The notes: a model not told the origin generated them from the letters alone. DNA of 64,000 nt from Heterostelium multicystogenum (GCA_003667245.1 RCNN01000086.1:1-64000); one strand, 5' to 3'. Positions 38,330-51,001 are shown, numbered from the stretch's first letter. Numbers and translations are program-made.

Positions 38330-38392
38330 TGGTCACTATTTAAACAATCATTTCCTATGAGTTAACCAAATCATTTCTAGTAAAATACCAAT

Positions 38393-40361
38393 ATGTATAG
38401 ATATTCTGCTATTGTTTTATATTTGGCACTTATTGCTGTTTGTGTCCAATCGTATCCAAACTCGCCACCAGTCAAGGTCTGTGGAAACGCAGCCTTGCTG
38501 ACTGGTCCGGCAAATGCTCCACCAGGTGCCATCACTGTGCCTGCTGGTAACAATGAAAACTTCAACTTCAAGCTCTCCAATACTGTCTACTGGTTTGCTC
38601 CAGGTGTTCATTACCTTGAGCATCATCAATATGCCAAGATCATTCCAGGAAACTATTCTACATATATTGGTGGTCCTGGTGCCATTCCTCGACGGAAACC
38701 ACACCAACAACTATGCTTTTGGTGAGGACAATGTCGGTGTAATCATCCGTTACTTGGAAAATTAGAAATTTTGGAAATGATACTGCTGGTCCAACTTTGA
38801 ACGATGAGGGTGTCATCAACCCAAATGCTGCCTTCAACTGGACTTTCGAGCACAACTATGTTCATGACAATGATGGAGCTGGACTTTTCCTAGGCTCAGG
38901 ATCTGTCACAAGATTCAACTGTCTCAAGAACAATGGTCAATATGGTTTCAGCGCCTACCGCAGCAATGGAATTAGAAACATTGTATTCGAAAACAACGAA
39001 GTAACTGGAAACAATCAAGATGATTGGGAGAATCATCGTGAAGGATGTGGTTGCACTGGTGGTGGAAAGTTTTGGGATGTCCATGGTGCTGTGGTCAGAA
39101 ACAACTGGGTACACCACAATATGGGACCAGGTCTTTGGGCTGACAATGACAATGCCGATTTCCTCTTTTGAAAACAACTACATTGAAGAGAACTATGGAA
39201 TGGGTATTTTCTATGAAGTCAGCTATAACTTCATGATTAGAAATAATACTTTCAAGAGAAACTCTGTTTATTCTGGACAAAGAAGACAAGACAACTTCCC
39301 AGAAAGTGCTATCTACATTTCTGAATCTGGTGGTGAGCATTGGCTGGCCAATTGTACTACCAAAAGTCGGAAATTGTTGGAAATCTCTTTGAGGACAATT
39401 GGGATGGTGTCGTTCTTTGGGAGAATGCTGATCGTTTCTGTCGTCCAGATGAACCTTTCGATACTTCCAATGGTTGCCCATGGTTCAACAAAACCTGGGG
39501 ATTCCGTTACAAGACTCAAAATGTCCATGTCCACGACAATATCTTTAGATTTAATCCAGCCAATGTAAACTGCACCAACTTGAACAAACTGTGGTCGTAA
39601 TGGTATTTTCTCAAATTATGGAACCTGGCACCCAACCTCACCATACAAGGGTACCATCATTCAAGATGCCATCACTTTCAAACAAAACAACAAGTTCTAT
39701 AATAATACCTACACTGGTGAATGGAAATTCATGCCGATGAACACTGCGAACACCTATCCTTGGGCACTGTGGCGAGCTGCACCCTATCTACAGGACAATG
39801 GAAGTCTCATCAACGGAGTCGACCCAACCGATACCCCAATCCCAACACCATCTCCAACCCAAGGTCCAGGAAAGCATCGTAATCACCTTGACGCCGCTAC
39901 ATCAACTTTGGAAACCGGTCTTGGTCAATGGCCCGAATGGTATTCTGCTTCAGTTGCAAGCTCAAACTTCACTGCTTACAACGGTAGCAAGAGTCTCGAA
40001 GTCACTGCAACCCAACAATATTGGGGTGTCTCTGTGAACAACTACCCAGGTTTCAACGCCGGTCCAGGAAATAAAAAAGGTAAGCGTTTGGGCCAGAGCT
40101 GGTCCAGGAGCAAGTGGTAGTCCCACCCTCACTGTTTCATGGTACAACTCTACCTCCTCTGAAATCGGCAGCAATGCTCTTTCTTTCGGAGCATTGACTA
40201 CTACCTGGAAACATTTGTCAGTCAATATCACAGCACCAGCCAACACAGCCTATGTTTATTTGGCTATTACTGGTTCCCAAACTGCCGGTACCAAATTATA
40301 CTTTGATGAATTCTTAGTTGGTGATCTGGAACTTTATTTAAATAAAACCCAATTGAAGTGA
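38393..40361 (+). CDS. secreted beta-helix protein with C-terminal carbohydrate-binding module
   Basis: Intron-less locus of about 650 residues. A signal peptide (IVLYLALIAVCVQSYP) precedes a right-handed parallel beta-helix with repeated N-rich turns such as FEHNYVHDNDGAGLFLGSG, VVRNNWVHHNMGPGLWADND and FENNYIEENYGMGIFYE. A Pro/Thr linker (DTPIPTPSPTQGPG) leads to a jelly-roll-like module (SVWARAG..LTVSWYNSTSSEIG..YFDEFLVGD). Both modules resemble actinobacterial secreted proteins more than eukaryotic ones, as I recall them. It probably binds or cleaves a polysaccharide; catalytic residues are not assigned. Six single-base breaks: near 38687, 38760 (A-run), 39168 (T-run), 39335, 39580 and 40076 (A-run). 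All remove cleanly to one frame. Confidence 0.75.
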
Positions 40362-41308
40362 TAATATTTTTATCATTTTTATAATTCTTTTAGTTTTTCG
40401 ATTCTTCAAATCTATTGGTCAACTTACCCTATCTATGGATCCACTAAAAACATGATTATAACTAGAGAGTGATATTAAAATATTATATTATCTAATATAT
40501 TGACAATATACATCATAGCATAGTCCAACCCCTTCAAAATGAATATTTAGAGTCCATAAAATTGTAGGTAAGGTAATGTATTTAATGATCAATCAATCAA
40601 TTTTTAATTGTTCTATATTACTCTAATTTCTATAATAGTTGAATCTTCGATTTGATTGTCACTGAAGAAAATGTTCTTTTGCCACAAAAAGTCAACTTCA
40701 AACCGACAAAATATAAATTAAAAAACGAAAAATAAAATTTAGATTGGTGACTCCTCAGTTGAGGTCTATGCAACGAGGTTATAAAAAAAACCAACGTTGG
40801 GAAATTTGAAGTTGAACACCTCATATTGTTTTAATAATAATAACATTTACAACTTAGTCTGCATTGTACCCACCACATACAAAAAAAACACAAATAACAA
40901 AAACAATAGATCTTTTTTGTTTAACCACCTACAAAACCAAAGAAAACAAACAACAACCAGACAACTCAGCGTTTCATTCAATACATTTAATATTCAAAAA
41001 AAAACAAATTAGAATCAAACATTTTTAGTGTTAGGTTGATCTTTCTTTTCTATTTTACCTATCTATTTTCTTTAACTGTAAAATACACCTTATAATTATT
41101 ACCTTTATTTATATTCTGTAATAAATATTATTATTATCTACATTATCCTAGTTCTTCTACTAGATAGATAGATAGATTAGATTGATTGTTAGTTAGTTAG
41201 TTATTGTTTGGATTAGGTTTAGTTTGGTTGATTTAGTTTAGTGAAGTTACAAATTAATCAAATAACTAGTTACATACATAAGCTTGACAACAAGTGACAA
41301 CTATAACA
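40362..41308. other. intergenic region
   Basis: A/T-rich spacer with A/C-rich leader-like sequence (40850-41020) and GATA repeats near 41162-41175. No gene seen. Confidence 0.45.
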
Positions 41309-44300
41309 ATGAAAGAGCAACCCGTTTATAATAGATATAGAGGTGGAGGTTCAAATATTATATCGAATATATTTGGAGGAGGTGGCAGCGGTGGCATAGG
41401 CGGAAGTGGGAGTGTAGATGGATCAGTTTGGATCGGCTGGAAATCAACAGCAATATTTATAGTGGAGGTGGATTATATAATGGCAAATCAATGTCGTCTT
41501 CTTCATTTATGTATACGTCACAGCAGTCGTTGACATCTCGATTCTCTTCATATATATATCAATCGCAATTATATAGATCTTTGTTTCCCTATATTTCGAT
41601 GATAACGAACAGCGTTGCCTTTGTCAATCAAAAGATTGGCGGTCGTGGCAGACTCGCGCTGTTCCTGCAGATTCTCGCACTTTCTATGCTACTTTCACAT
41701 ACACTCGATAAATTCCAGATGACTGACGACAATGACGCACGTCTAGTTACTTTGCGCAACAATCTGTGTTCGCAGCAGAGTCAACAAAACACCGACTATT
41801 ATCACCAGCCTGCCTTTGGCCCGTCTGATGTGCCAGGCAACATTGACCTCACAGTACTGTGCAGGACAACTCCGACACAGTTCAACAAGTTTGTATGGAT
41901 ATTCGTGGACTCGCTCGCTCGTGACCAAGCTACTGGTCTTATTGAGGCTTTCCAAGACAGTGCATCAGTTTATCGTATCATGAACCACGGATTCAAATTT
42001 TCGACTGCAATCTACACATCGTTCTTCACTGGAAAGATTCCCACAAACTATGCTGGTCGTGTCATCAAATCCGATAACATCTTCTATCAAATGAAGCGAG
42101 CAAATTTTCAAACTCGTTACATTGGACCTGAATCCCTACACTTGGCCTTTTAGGAGACACTATGTTTCAACGACTCTATTTTGACGAGTATTCAATTGTG
42201 CCAGACGAACTCAACATTCTTTCCAATCTTTTGGTGAGCAAAGACTCCAACCATCTGAAGTATCAGTATCATTAGCATTGGATGAATTAACAGAAAATGG
42301 AAAAGTAAGTTAACTATGCTACAAGTGGCATAGTATTATTAGCATATTAACTTTGTTTTTGATTCATCAAATTTAGAAAAGTATTATGATGACATCGAAT
42401 TTACTAGATGATAAGATACATAAGAAAGGAAAATACGATCCACCTACTCTAAAGCTTCTATCAGATCTTAATAGAAATATTCCAATGTTGAAGAAATGGT
42501 TATCGGAACACCCAGATTATTTGTTGATTGTAAATTCCGATCATGGTGGTAAGTAACACTGGTGGACAACACGAAGGTGAACTTCACGGAAAAAAAGACG
42601 GTGGTGGAATGAAGGATTTATTTTTCTTTGCAAATCAGAACATCAGACCTTCAGACCCAAGACAGAATGAGAATGGACCACAGTGGCTAGATACTGTAGA
42701 TGTTGCACCAACACTTGTCAGATATCTCAAGAATGTTGGAATACCACTAGGAATCACTGGGTAAGGCTGCAATTCCAGCTTTAGAGCAGCCAAACTACCG
42801 CACACAGTATTTGGATCTTCTCACCAATGCTATTCAAATTAGACAACTATGCAAGCTGAAAGGATTCCCATACAGCGAATCCGAGTTTGAGAGAGCATCA
42901 TCGCTAGGAACCGATATCGATAACACCGACGACAGCATAGTGCGCGAGAAAATTAACCTGCTAAAACAAATTTATCATCTCCATTAAAGAACCAATGGTA
43001 GATTTCAAGAAGTTCCCAGGTAGATATCTTTTGGTTATTGGTATTCTGATGGTTGCCTTACAAGTAAGTTACATGGTAAAGCTAACAGAAATGCAGACAC
43101 TAACAGCCATCGTTTATATTTTATAGATGATCAATTTGAAATATGAATCGAATTTATTTGGACAACTCATGACATATACTATACCAATAGTTCTTATAAC
43201 ATTTTTCCTTTATATCGATTTCCTCTTTTTTGAAATTCGATTATCACAAACACTTTACAAATATCTTCAACTTCTACTTGATGTTGTCATCCTTCTCGAT
43301 ACTCTTCACAATCAATTCATTTATCAAGGACTTCAAAGTGGGCAGTGCAAGTTCCAATAACTCTCCCCAATTGCAATCACAGAACACACAACAACAACAA
43401 CAACAATCCGAAGTAGAACTACAACCAATTCAAACACTAAATGTTATACAACCAAAGAGTATCAATTTGGTAGATGGTTTAGTGAATGAGAATATCAACA
43501 ACAACAACAATAATAATAACTATAATAATATCATAAATAACAATAATAATGATATTGGGAAATAATATGCATGATAATGACATGGTTTCGATAGATACAG
43601 GATTCAGCGAGATTGATATACAGCTTGCACAACAACAGCAACAAGCACAACCGACCATCTCAACAATTGTGGATCCACTGTCCTCCAACTTTACAATGAT
43701 CAGTGATGATCCATCGAATACTTCGGATTCATTAATGATGGAGTCACTTAATGAACTATCAAAATCAGTTCCTATGTGATGTTCGCCAGACTAATTCCCA
43801 GTATGCTGTCAGAATATTTGCCAATGCTCTACGAAACCTTCATTCCATTTGTCTCTCTAATCAACATTGCTCTTCCAATTTCATTACTCTATTTGCTATT
43901 CAAGAAAAGAATGCAGCAAAACTCTACTACAAAAGTCATTTTTATGTCTGCAAGTGGATACTGTGCTGTCATCATCTTGAATGTACTTTACGAGCTAACT
44001 GGAATTGTATCGCTAATGCAGCTCGGATACTTTGTCTTTGTTCTTGCAATTCATTCAACTATATAATGTTCAACCGTCTTGCTGAAGACGGATATCTCAT
44101 TACTTCGATTTCTCTACTATGTTGTCGCCACCAACGAACAGAGATTCTATTTGCTTGTTATCTATGTACCATCGCTGTATATGCTCAGCAACCAAATTCT
44201 AACTCACTACGCATCGGTGATTAGATCTAGCCAGTCGTCGCTTGTCATGAACGCTACCAAGCATATCACTAGACTAAACCGCGTTCCTCTTAATAGCGCT

Positions 44301-44806
44301 TGCTTTCAACTCCTACCTCTTTATGGATGGAACTTTCAAACATGAATGTAGACGTTCGTGCTGGTAATATTGGTCTTGTCAATATGGAGGACTATCCAAC
44401 ATTCAGTGGATTCCTTATGCTCTACCATAAGCTTGGATTCTTCTTTATTCTAGTTACTTTCTTGGCACGTCTATCCAGAGGTGAAACAGAATTGCTGTGA
44501 GTACTGGAGCACCAATAGCAATGGAGTCAACAGTTTAAGATTATCTGGATCCTCTAGTGAAGATACATCGTTTAAATATTGGATATTCCGCTATCTAGGA
44601 CAAAAGGCAGTTATTATGATGTGGATTTTCAATCTCAACTTTTGCAGTACAAAGACTATCTGGATTGTTTCATTATGACCATGATCGTATCTATTGTCGC
44701 AATTCTCTATGGTGTATTAATATTATTGGATGACTATTGCAAAACACTACAACCAAAGATTGGTCATTATATAATAAGAATGAAGCAATCATTGTCAAGA
44801 AGATAA
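41309..44806 (+). CDS. GPI ethanolamine-phosphate transferase-like membrane protein
   Basis: Member of the alkaline-phosphatase-fold enzymes that add ethanolamine phosphate to GPI mannoses in the ER lumen. Seen: a Gly/Ser-rich N-terminus, one membrane helix (LFLQILALSMLLS), metal-site motif WIFVDSLARDQAT, SFFTGKIPTN as the likely nucleophile region, NSDHGG, then GGQHEGE and VDVAPTLVRYL. After an Asn/Gln-rich loop there are many membrane helices (FIPFVSLINIALPISLLYLL; VSIVAILYGVLILL). Introns at 42305-42376 and 43074-43126. At least eight frame breaks, near 41420, 42152, 42240, 42548, 42765, 42985, 43270 and 43565, and more beyond. The layout suits the PIG-G/PIG-O/PIG-N group; which member is unresolved. 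Confidence 0.7.
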
Positions 44807-44987
44807 ATTGTAGCGGATAGTAAGATACCGACTTCAAAGTAATAAACCTATAGTAATAGAACCATCATACCACCCAACATATAGGTATCATAATTTTCTT
44901 TTTATTATATATTTCTTGATTTTTGATTTTCTATTCATTAAGCATGTATCTTTGAAGATTTGTTTTAAAACACTAGATACAGAACGA

Positions 44988-45547
44988 TCATTGGGAAGCT
45001 CTGAAAAACTCCCAGGAATCAATACGGCGACCACATGGCAATACACAAATACCCTCTTTCTCCAGCCTCCTCTACGACTTTCTTCATGTCCTCCATGTTT
45101 AATACAATTGATGGAAGCAGGGTTACCAAGTAATACGTTTTCGGTTTGCTTAGCCTCTTTGGTTTCCTCAACTTGTTCAGCCTCTTCAAATTCCAAATAG
45201 GTTTCTTAGTTTAAAAGCTACCCTGAGAAAAAAAAATTGAAGTCATCAACATTACTTTTGGAGGATTTCTTGGAATTGGGCTGGGAAGAACTAATGGTCC
45301 TGTAGTTACAGGTTCAATTGGATTGCCATCTCTTGGATCTCTTGGAGTGGGATTTTGATTTGGACGAAGGATATCTATAGTTTGGGAATAAATGTAATAT
45401 TGAATGATATCTGCTAACTTTCTTTCCTCTTAAAATCAATTGTTCTTCTTGTCTATTTGAGTCTATCCAATACATTAAGAGCTCTATAAAGCTCAAACTT
45501 TGATTCAATAGGCTAAATAAAAAATTGAGTATAATTAATACTTTCAT
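44988..45547 (-). CDS. small secreted protein with DUF333-like domain
   Basis: Starts with a signal-like MKVLIILNFLFSLLNQSLSF. A Pro-rich stretch (PNQNPTPRDPRDGNPIEP) follows, after an intron or break near 45395. Then come a Glu-rich piece (EFEEAEQVEETKEAKQ) and GNPASINCIKHGG, which after two small frame changes continues EGICVLPCGRRIDSWEFFRA to a stop at 44988. The pattern NPAS..C...GG....C..P.G...D.W.FFR is that of DUF333, a short Cys-paired domain mostly known from bacterial secreted proteins of unknown function. Splicing between the proline-rich part and the domain is not resolved. Confidence 0.5.
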
Positions 45548-46241
45548 GGATTTTTTTAACCAAAAATACTAAAATCTTACTTTACTTATAATAACAGCTG
45601 ATATTGATGATACTAACACACCTAATATTATCAAAGTTAATAATTATTTTCATCTTTTAGATTTCAAAAGAATTAATAATTATAAATACTATAAATTTAT
45701 ATATGAAATTTAAATACAAAAAATAATCAATCAATCCTTGTACTTGTTCTCATTGAAATATTATCATTTCCAAACTGTAATAGTTCAACTTATATGTATA
45801 ATCATCCGGTATGATTTTTATGATTAAAAATCATATTTTGATGTTGGTAGTGTAGTATGATATAATTTAATAACAATATACCCCTCTATATTCACCACTA
45901 CTCAGAGAACAAATTGAAAAAAATCAAAATCATTGAATGATTGTATAATGTTACCACTCTCACACTAGAAATTCAATGTTTACACCACTAGTGCTCCTAT
46001 TAAAATACATATCAATGAAAAGCTAAATATTAAGAATCAGAATTGATTGTTTCATTCCACCACAATTAATATGATATTTGAGATTATGAATAATGTATTT
46101 AGATTATCAATACTGATTTATTGTTTGTTTTTTTTCAAGTTTATATATTTTATGTAAAACCTAATTAATTTATATTTTTACTTGTTAGTTCTACAATGGT
46201 CTAACCATATGTATTGATCCTTTAAGATTGATATTTTTCAA
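45548..46241. other. intergenic region
   Basis: Very A/T-rich spacer between two minus-strand secreted-protein genes. It holds the hairpin at 45810-45835 and no coding signal. Confidence 0.45.
45810..45835. other. 11-bp perfect hairpin
   Basis: Arms TATGATTTTTA and its complement around loop TGAT, seen directly. It lies between two minus-strand genes, so it may mark 3' processing of the upstream one; A/T composition lowers its significance. Confidence 0.35.
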
Positions 46242-46793
46242 TTAATTCCATTCTCTTTGTTTGAGAATATTGGACCAAAAATCGACTTCTTTGAGTGCAG
46301 GAGAAGTTCGAACACTCTTGAGGGAGTCTAGTCTTTTTTGTTGCTGAATTTGATTTGCAATCAAGGGTATCAAATGTTTATAGTTGAAGAAGTGGGTTCC
46401 CCAATAGATGAATGGGTCTGCTGGGAATGAAACAGTATTGAGATCAAAGGTACCTTGTGCTATTGGAAAATCGGCATCACTTGCTCCAAGTAAAACCATT
46501 ACCATATATTGAACAATTCTTAACTTTTGTTGTTCAATCTCTTCTATTTCTTTCTGAATTTCAGTGAATCTATTAAATATTGACAACAATGACTGAGTAC
46601 GATATTTATTCAAATAGAGTGAGTACTCTTCATTGGAATTTACTCCCTAAATAATACAATATTAATAACCAAACCGATAGATTTTGAGAATGATTTTAAT
46701 TACATGGAAATTTCTTGTATAATCATATATATTCTGAGATTGACAAAATGAAACTGCTAGAATCAGCAAGAGAGTCAACAACAGGAGTCTCAT
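46242..46793 (-). CDS. small secreted protein, unknown family
   Basis: Two exons (46793-46704 and 46646-46242) join in frame to 164 residues. The first exon encodes a signal peptide (MRLLLLTLLLILAVSFCQSQ). The mature part begins with a helix (FTEIQKEIEEIEQQKLRIVQYM), then FPADPFIYWGTHFFNYKHLI and a basic C-terminus. I see no cysteine pattern, membrane helix or known domain. It sits next to the DUF333-like gene on the same strand, so both may be secreted developmental products. Confidence 0.6.
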
Positions 46794-48027
46794 TTTAATA
46801 TTTTAGATATCTAGTACTAAAAATCTAACCAAAAGATAAATTTAATAGAAAATAATAAATATAAATATTAATTACTAGTATAGTGCTAGTATTTTTTTAA
46901 TGAAATAATTGCATATACAATTATCATCAATCATTCATTGATTTGAAATATGAATAATCAATATCAAGAGCAAGCAAACCTTACAAAACCATCCAGCAAA
47001 AATCAATCCAATTTGATACAACTCACTTTAGCATTACTTTACTTTAATCTGATTATACATAGCAAGTAGAATCGACAAGAATCAGCAAACATCAAAACAA
47101 CATTTAATAATAATGCAAACTAATTACTTCAATTATTATTATTATTATTATTATTAGTATTAGTATTATTATTATTATTGAATATTTGATTGATTGATGA
47201 TCAATGAATTATTCACTACCTATGATAAATCATAGGTTCAACTATACTCCACTACTACTACTCTCTCTAACACTGACTCTAAACACTGACTCACACATTT
47301 CCACACATACCTTCTTTCTCTTCACCCCCAACCACCGAATACTATAATACTATTAATAATGTATTGATGCTTTCATCATTGTAAACTAAAAATTCATATG
47401 TGTAAAGTAATAATGTTAATTGGTATCACACAGAGCAATTATTATACTTGAACTTCATTTTTTGGCAGTTATAAAAGTGGAGTTGGTGTGAATTTAAAAA
47501 AATGAAAATTAAATTTGAAAAAAGTTCAAAATATTCACGTTCACATTATTTTGAAGAAAACCGGTTACACTGAAATTGAAAACAAAAATATCGATAGCAG
47601 TTAGTTGTTGAAGTCGAAGTAGAGGCAGTAGCAGGTAGTCAGTGAGTGTAGAGCAGTGCAGTGAAGAAGAGTGAATCGCAGCGCAGCAGTAGTTTAGTAG
47701 TAGTCGTTAAAAAGATCAAAAGAAATTTAGATTTTAGGGTATGACTTCAATGGTAGTAACGAGGAAGAGAGTAGTATCTATCTCCTGGATGAGACAGAAC
47801 GGAGATAATAGAAAGAGCAACAGGAGATAGGGAGCAGAGGAGAAGGAACAGAAGAGTGGAATATGATGAGAGATGAGTGGGTTAAGTGAGTGTGTGCAGG
47901 GAGTGGGATTGGTCACGGTGTTGTTGAGTGAATGAAGAGCCTTGGTTATTAACGGTTTGGTTACCAAACAAAACAACATTATCATTTAGATATATTTATT
48001 TATTATACTATAAGAAGAAAGAAAGAA
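46794..48027. other. intergenic region with a purine-rich tract
   Basis: A/T-rich to 47580 with a (TTA)n tract near 47135-47180. A G/A-rich block at about 47590-47960 follows just upstream of the CNBP-like gene. It has stops in every plus frame. It may be a 5' leader or noncoding RNA. Confidence 0.45.
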
Positions 48028-48579
48028 ATGGCAGAAAGAGAGCAACTTTGTTTTAAGTATGTAATTCAATCAAACTTATCATCAATATCATCGGCATGGC
48101 ATGACATGACAATACCAAAGAACTTTGGATAAACGATATGGACAATGTTAATGTTATTGTTGTTGAGTCAAGATAATGATAATGGTTGGTCTCTTTATAG
48201 TAGATGTTAATATAAAATTATTTTTGTTATATTTGACTTGTTCAGGTGTCAAAAACCAGGTCACAAGGCCGCCGCTTGCACTGAAGAAATTGTTTGCCGT
48301 GTTTGCAAACTTACTGGTCACATGGCCCGTGATTGCCCAGAGAAGCGTAATCAACCAGCTCAAGAAGGTGTCGTCAAGTGCTACCACTGCCACCAAACCG
48401 GACACATCCAAAAGAACTGTCCATCAGCCCGTCGTTGCTACAACTGCGGTGGTATCGGTCACATTTTGGCTGCATGCCCATCTGAATTCGGTAGCGCCCG
48501 TGGTGGAAGTGGACCATCTCAAAAGAAATGTTACAACTGTCAAAAGATCGGTCACATCTCCAAGGATTGCACAAACTAA
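48028..48579 (+). CDS. CNBP/Gis2-type CCHC zinc-knuckle protein
   Basis: Two exons (48028-48056, 48246-48579), 120 residues. Five CCHC knuckles fill it: CFKCQKPGHKAAAC (formed across the splice), CRVCKLTGHMARDC, CYHCHQTGHIQKNC, CYNCGGIGHILAAC and CYNCQKIGHISKDC. CNBP/ZNF9, Byr3 and Gis2 have seven; these bind G-rich single-stranded RNA and DNA and affect translation. A short RGG-like linker (SARGGSGPS) is also present. The 189-bp intron is long for this window. Codons are C-ending and uniform, as in highly expressed genes. No frame break. Confidence 0.85.
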
Positions 48580-48731
48580 ACACTAAAACCAAACAAATTA
48601 AAGTAACAACCTGTTTAAAGAAAAGAAAAGCAAGAAAACAAATCCCCAACAATAGCAAGAACAATCTTTACATATATAACTTCTCAACCTTGTTTAATAT
48701 GAACATTACCTATTTTATTCATTTCATGTAG

Positions 48732-48755
48732 CCTTTATTAAGCGTATAATAAAGG
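48732..48755. terminator. palindromic two-way polyadenylation signal
   Basis: CCTTTATTA - AGCGTA - TAATAAAGG: 9-bp perfect arms, each containing AATAAA on one strand. It lies between the convergent CNBP-like (+) and Rpr2-like (-) genes, about 150 bp from one stop and 40 bp from the other, so one element could serve both 3' ends. The role is inferred. Confidence 0.5.
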
Positions 48756-48793
48756 ACTGTTATATAAAACTAGATTTTATTATTTAAATATCA

Positions 48794-50013
48794 TTACGAT
48801 TGCATAAGTTGACTAACTTCAGAAAGGAAACTACTTAAATCATTCTTTTTACTATTATTACTGCTACTACTATTCTTATTCTTGTTATTATTGTAATTTT
48901 TGTTGTAATTCTTGTTGTTATTCTTATCTTTAGTATTATCCTTAGTATTATTATTATTATTGATGTTGTTATTCTTTTTGTTGTTGCTATTTACAATTGA
49001 TTTAGTTTGTTTTGGTTGTTGTGGTTGTTGATCTAAGATTATAGACTTTGTTGCTTGTTTGGTGTTGTCTGTTGATGTTAAATTTGTCTTATTGCTTGAT
49101 GATTGTTTGGTGGCTGTTTGCTGTTTGCTTGATTCTTCATTGGTTTTTGTCGTTTCGCTGAGGATACTTGGTAGTAGAAGCAATTTCTTCGTCTGTGATG
49201 TCCTCTTGATCCTTTTGCTTTGAGTTTCGGTCGGTATTGTTTGCATTGATTGGCATCGATGGCAAAGAATCTTAACAAATCCAATGACCTTATCTTTTTT
49301 ACTTTTGTTCGTTGTTGCTGATGTTGTCTTTGTTTTAGAAAGTTGCTGTTTCAAAGATGAAATGGTCGATTTATGTTTCACGCGTAGAGTACAATTTACT
49401 CCAGGAATCATATGATTTGCACACTTTACACATATTCTGATTCCACCGGATGAGGCTCTCTCTTTAGGTATGCCAGTCATAAGGTTATTCTCTGCACAAA
49501 CACCAAAGTTGTACATAAGCCAACGTGATTCATCGGTTGCTCCTTTAGTTTGCATCAAACTCGACGCATTCCAGAGGTACTTCAGAGTATCGACATCTCT
49601 ACGTTCACTATAATCAATATAGCTCTTAATTATACCTCTAGATCTATTTCTTTCATATTCGACTAATCCACCAGTGGCAACAGCATTATTATCAGCAACA
49701 TCAATCACACCAGTGGAAGTAGGACTACTACTCTTCACATCATTTTGTTCCATTCGATCCCAGTAGTTCAGTCTATTTGAATTATCATGTCTCTGCTTCT
49801 CAAATTTCTTTGTTTGCTCTCTTCTTTGAGCCAATACTGCCGAGGACATCGAAGCCCCTGGAGACGTCGTACCACTGCGTAGTGTATTACTTTTATTATT
49901 CACATTATTATTATTATTATTATTATTATGATTATTTTTTTTATATCTTTTTTGATGACATTGGTAGTGTTAACTGATTTTTGATTATTAATATTAATAT
50001 TATTATTATTCAT
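48794..50013 (-). CDS. Rpr2/Rpp21/Snm1-like RNase P/MRP subunit with Asn-rich tail
   Basis: Main frame about 369 residues. The middle part has helices typical of Rpr2/Rpp21 followed by the zinc-ribbon pattern: ICVKCANHMIPGVNCTLRVK and, ~45 residues later, ILCHRCQSMQTIPTE. This C-x2-C..P.C..R..C-x2-C layout is that of the Rpr2/Rpp21/Snm1 protein subunit, which supports tRNA or rRNA precursor cleavage. The tail is Lys/Asn/Gln/Ser-rich. An ATG at 50013 opens an Asn-rich leader that joins the main frame if one A is added to the A8 run near 49940, so I place the start there. The family call rests on the ribbon and IPGV/C pattern. Confidence 0.6.
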
Positions 50014-51001
50014 TGTTGTTGATGCTTAAAAGATATTTTTAATAATAATATTATTAAATTAATTTTCATATGCTAATTTTTAAATCGTGTAACTGATTAA
50101 TTCTCATGTAAAAATTAGTGTAATTTTTTTGGATGCAATGTAGATTTTCGTGAACCCAACTTCCAAAAAGATGGTTGACATCAACTTGTTTCGCAGTGAG
50201 ATCTGAGATTACAAAATTATTTAATTTTAATTTTTATAAAAATGAGACTACTGCAGTTGCAAATTCAAGACTTTAATTATATATTTTATATTAATTTGTT
50301 TGTTTTTTATTTTATCATTGTTTTTGTTTATAATTTACAATTAAATATTAAAGAAAGAAAGAAAACTAAGATTGAAAGATATAAAATAAAAGTGTAATTT
50401 CAAGTGTAAGTATTTAATTAAAATTAATCTATTTATCCGATTGAAATTCAGTATACCTGAGTTGAACCTTGTCCTATCTAATAACATTTATAAAACACTA
50501 AATAATAATAATAATATTATTATTATTAATAATAAATATCAATTAAAATGAATTCATAGAGTTAACCCACACAAAAATACACATACACATACCTCACAAT
50601 AACTTACGGTGTCCCTGCAAGTATCTAACCAATTAACCCACCAACAGTATTCATTCTGATAGACAACTACACCTACCATTTCTACTAATTACTATAACAA
50701 TAGAACTATAACCTATAATACACTTCAAATCAAGCAAAGTAAAACAAGATTATACATATACATCTACAAAATACATTTACACTTGTAACCTTTAATTTGT
50801 TCGATAGCTTTATATATTACTTTGTTCTTGTTACTATTTGCAAACTAAATTTATTTAACTTTGGACTTTTGATATTAATTAAACAAACTTTTTTATATAC
50901 AATTATAGTTAGTACTTATAAAATTAGCATTTTAAAACATTATCATTTGTATCAATACCATTTAAATATTACATTACATTATATTAGGATCAGAATAAGA
51001 G
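50014..51001. other. intergenic region
   Basis: Divergent promoter region between the Rpr2-like and BAR genes. A/T-rich with a (TAA)/(TTA) palindromic tract near 50502-50540 and an A/C-rich leader before 51002. No gene seen. Confidence 0.45.

Noticed and set aside
38393..44806. Programmed frameshifting or RNA editing as the cause of the breaks
   Set aside because: Sites share no slippery motif, differ in sign and number, and sit in ordinary homopolymers; assembly error is simpler.
47734..47985. Minus-strand frame rich in Leu/Ser/Pro
   Set aside because: Antisense of the purine-rich leader upstream of the CNBP-like gene; no supporting features.
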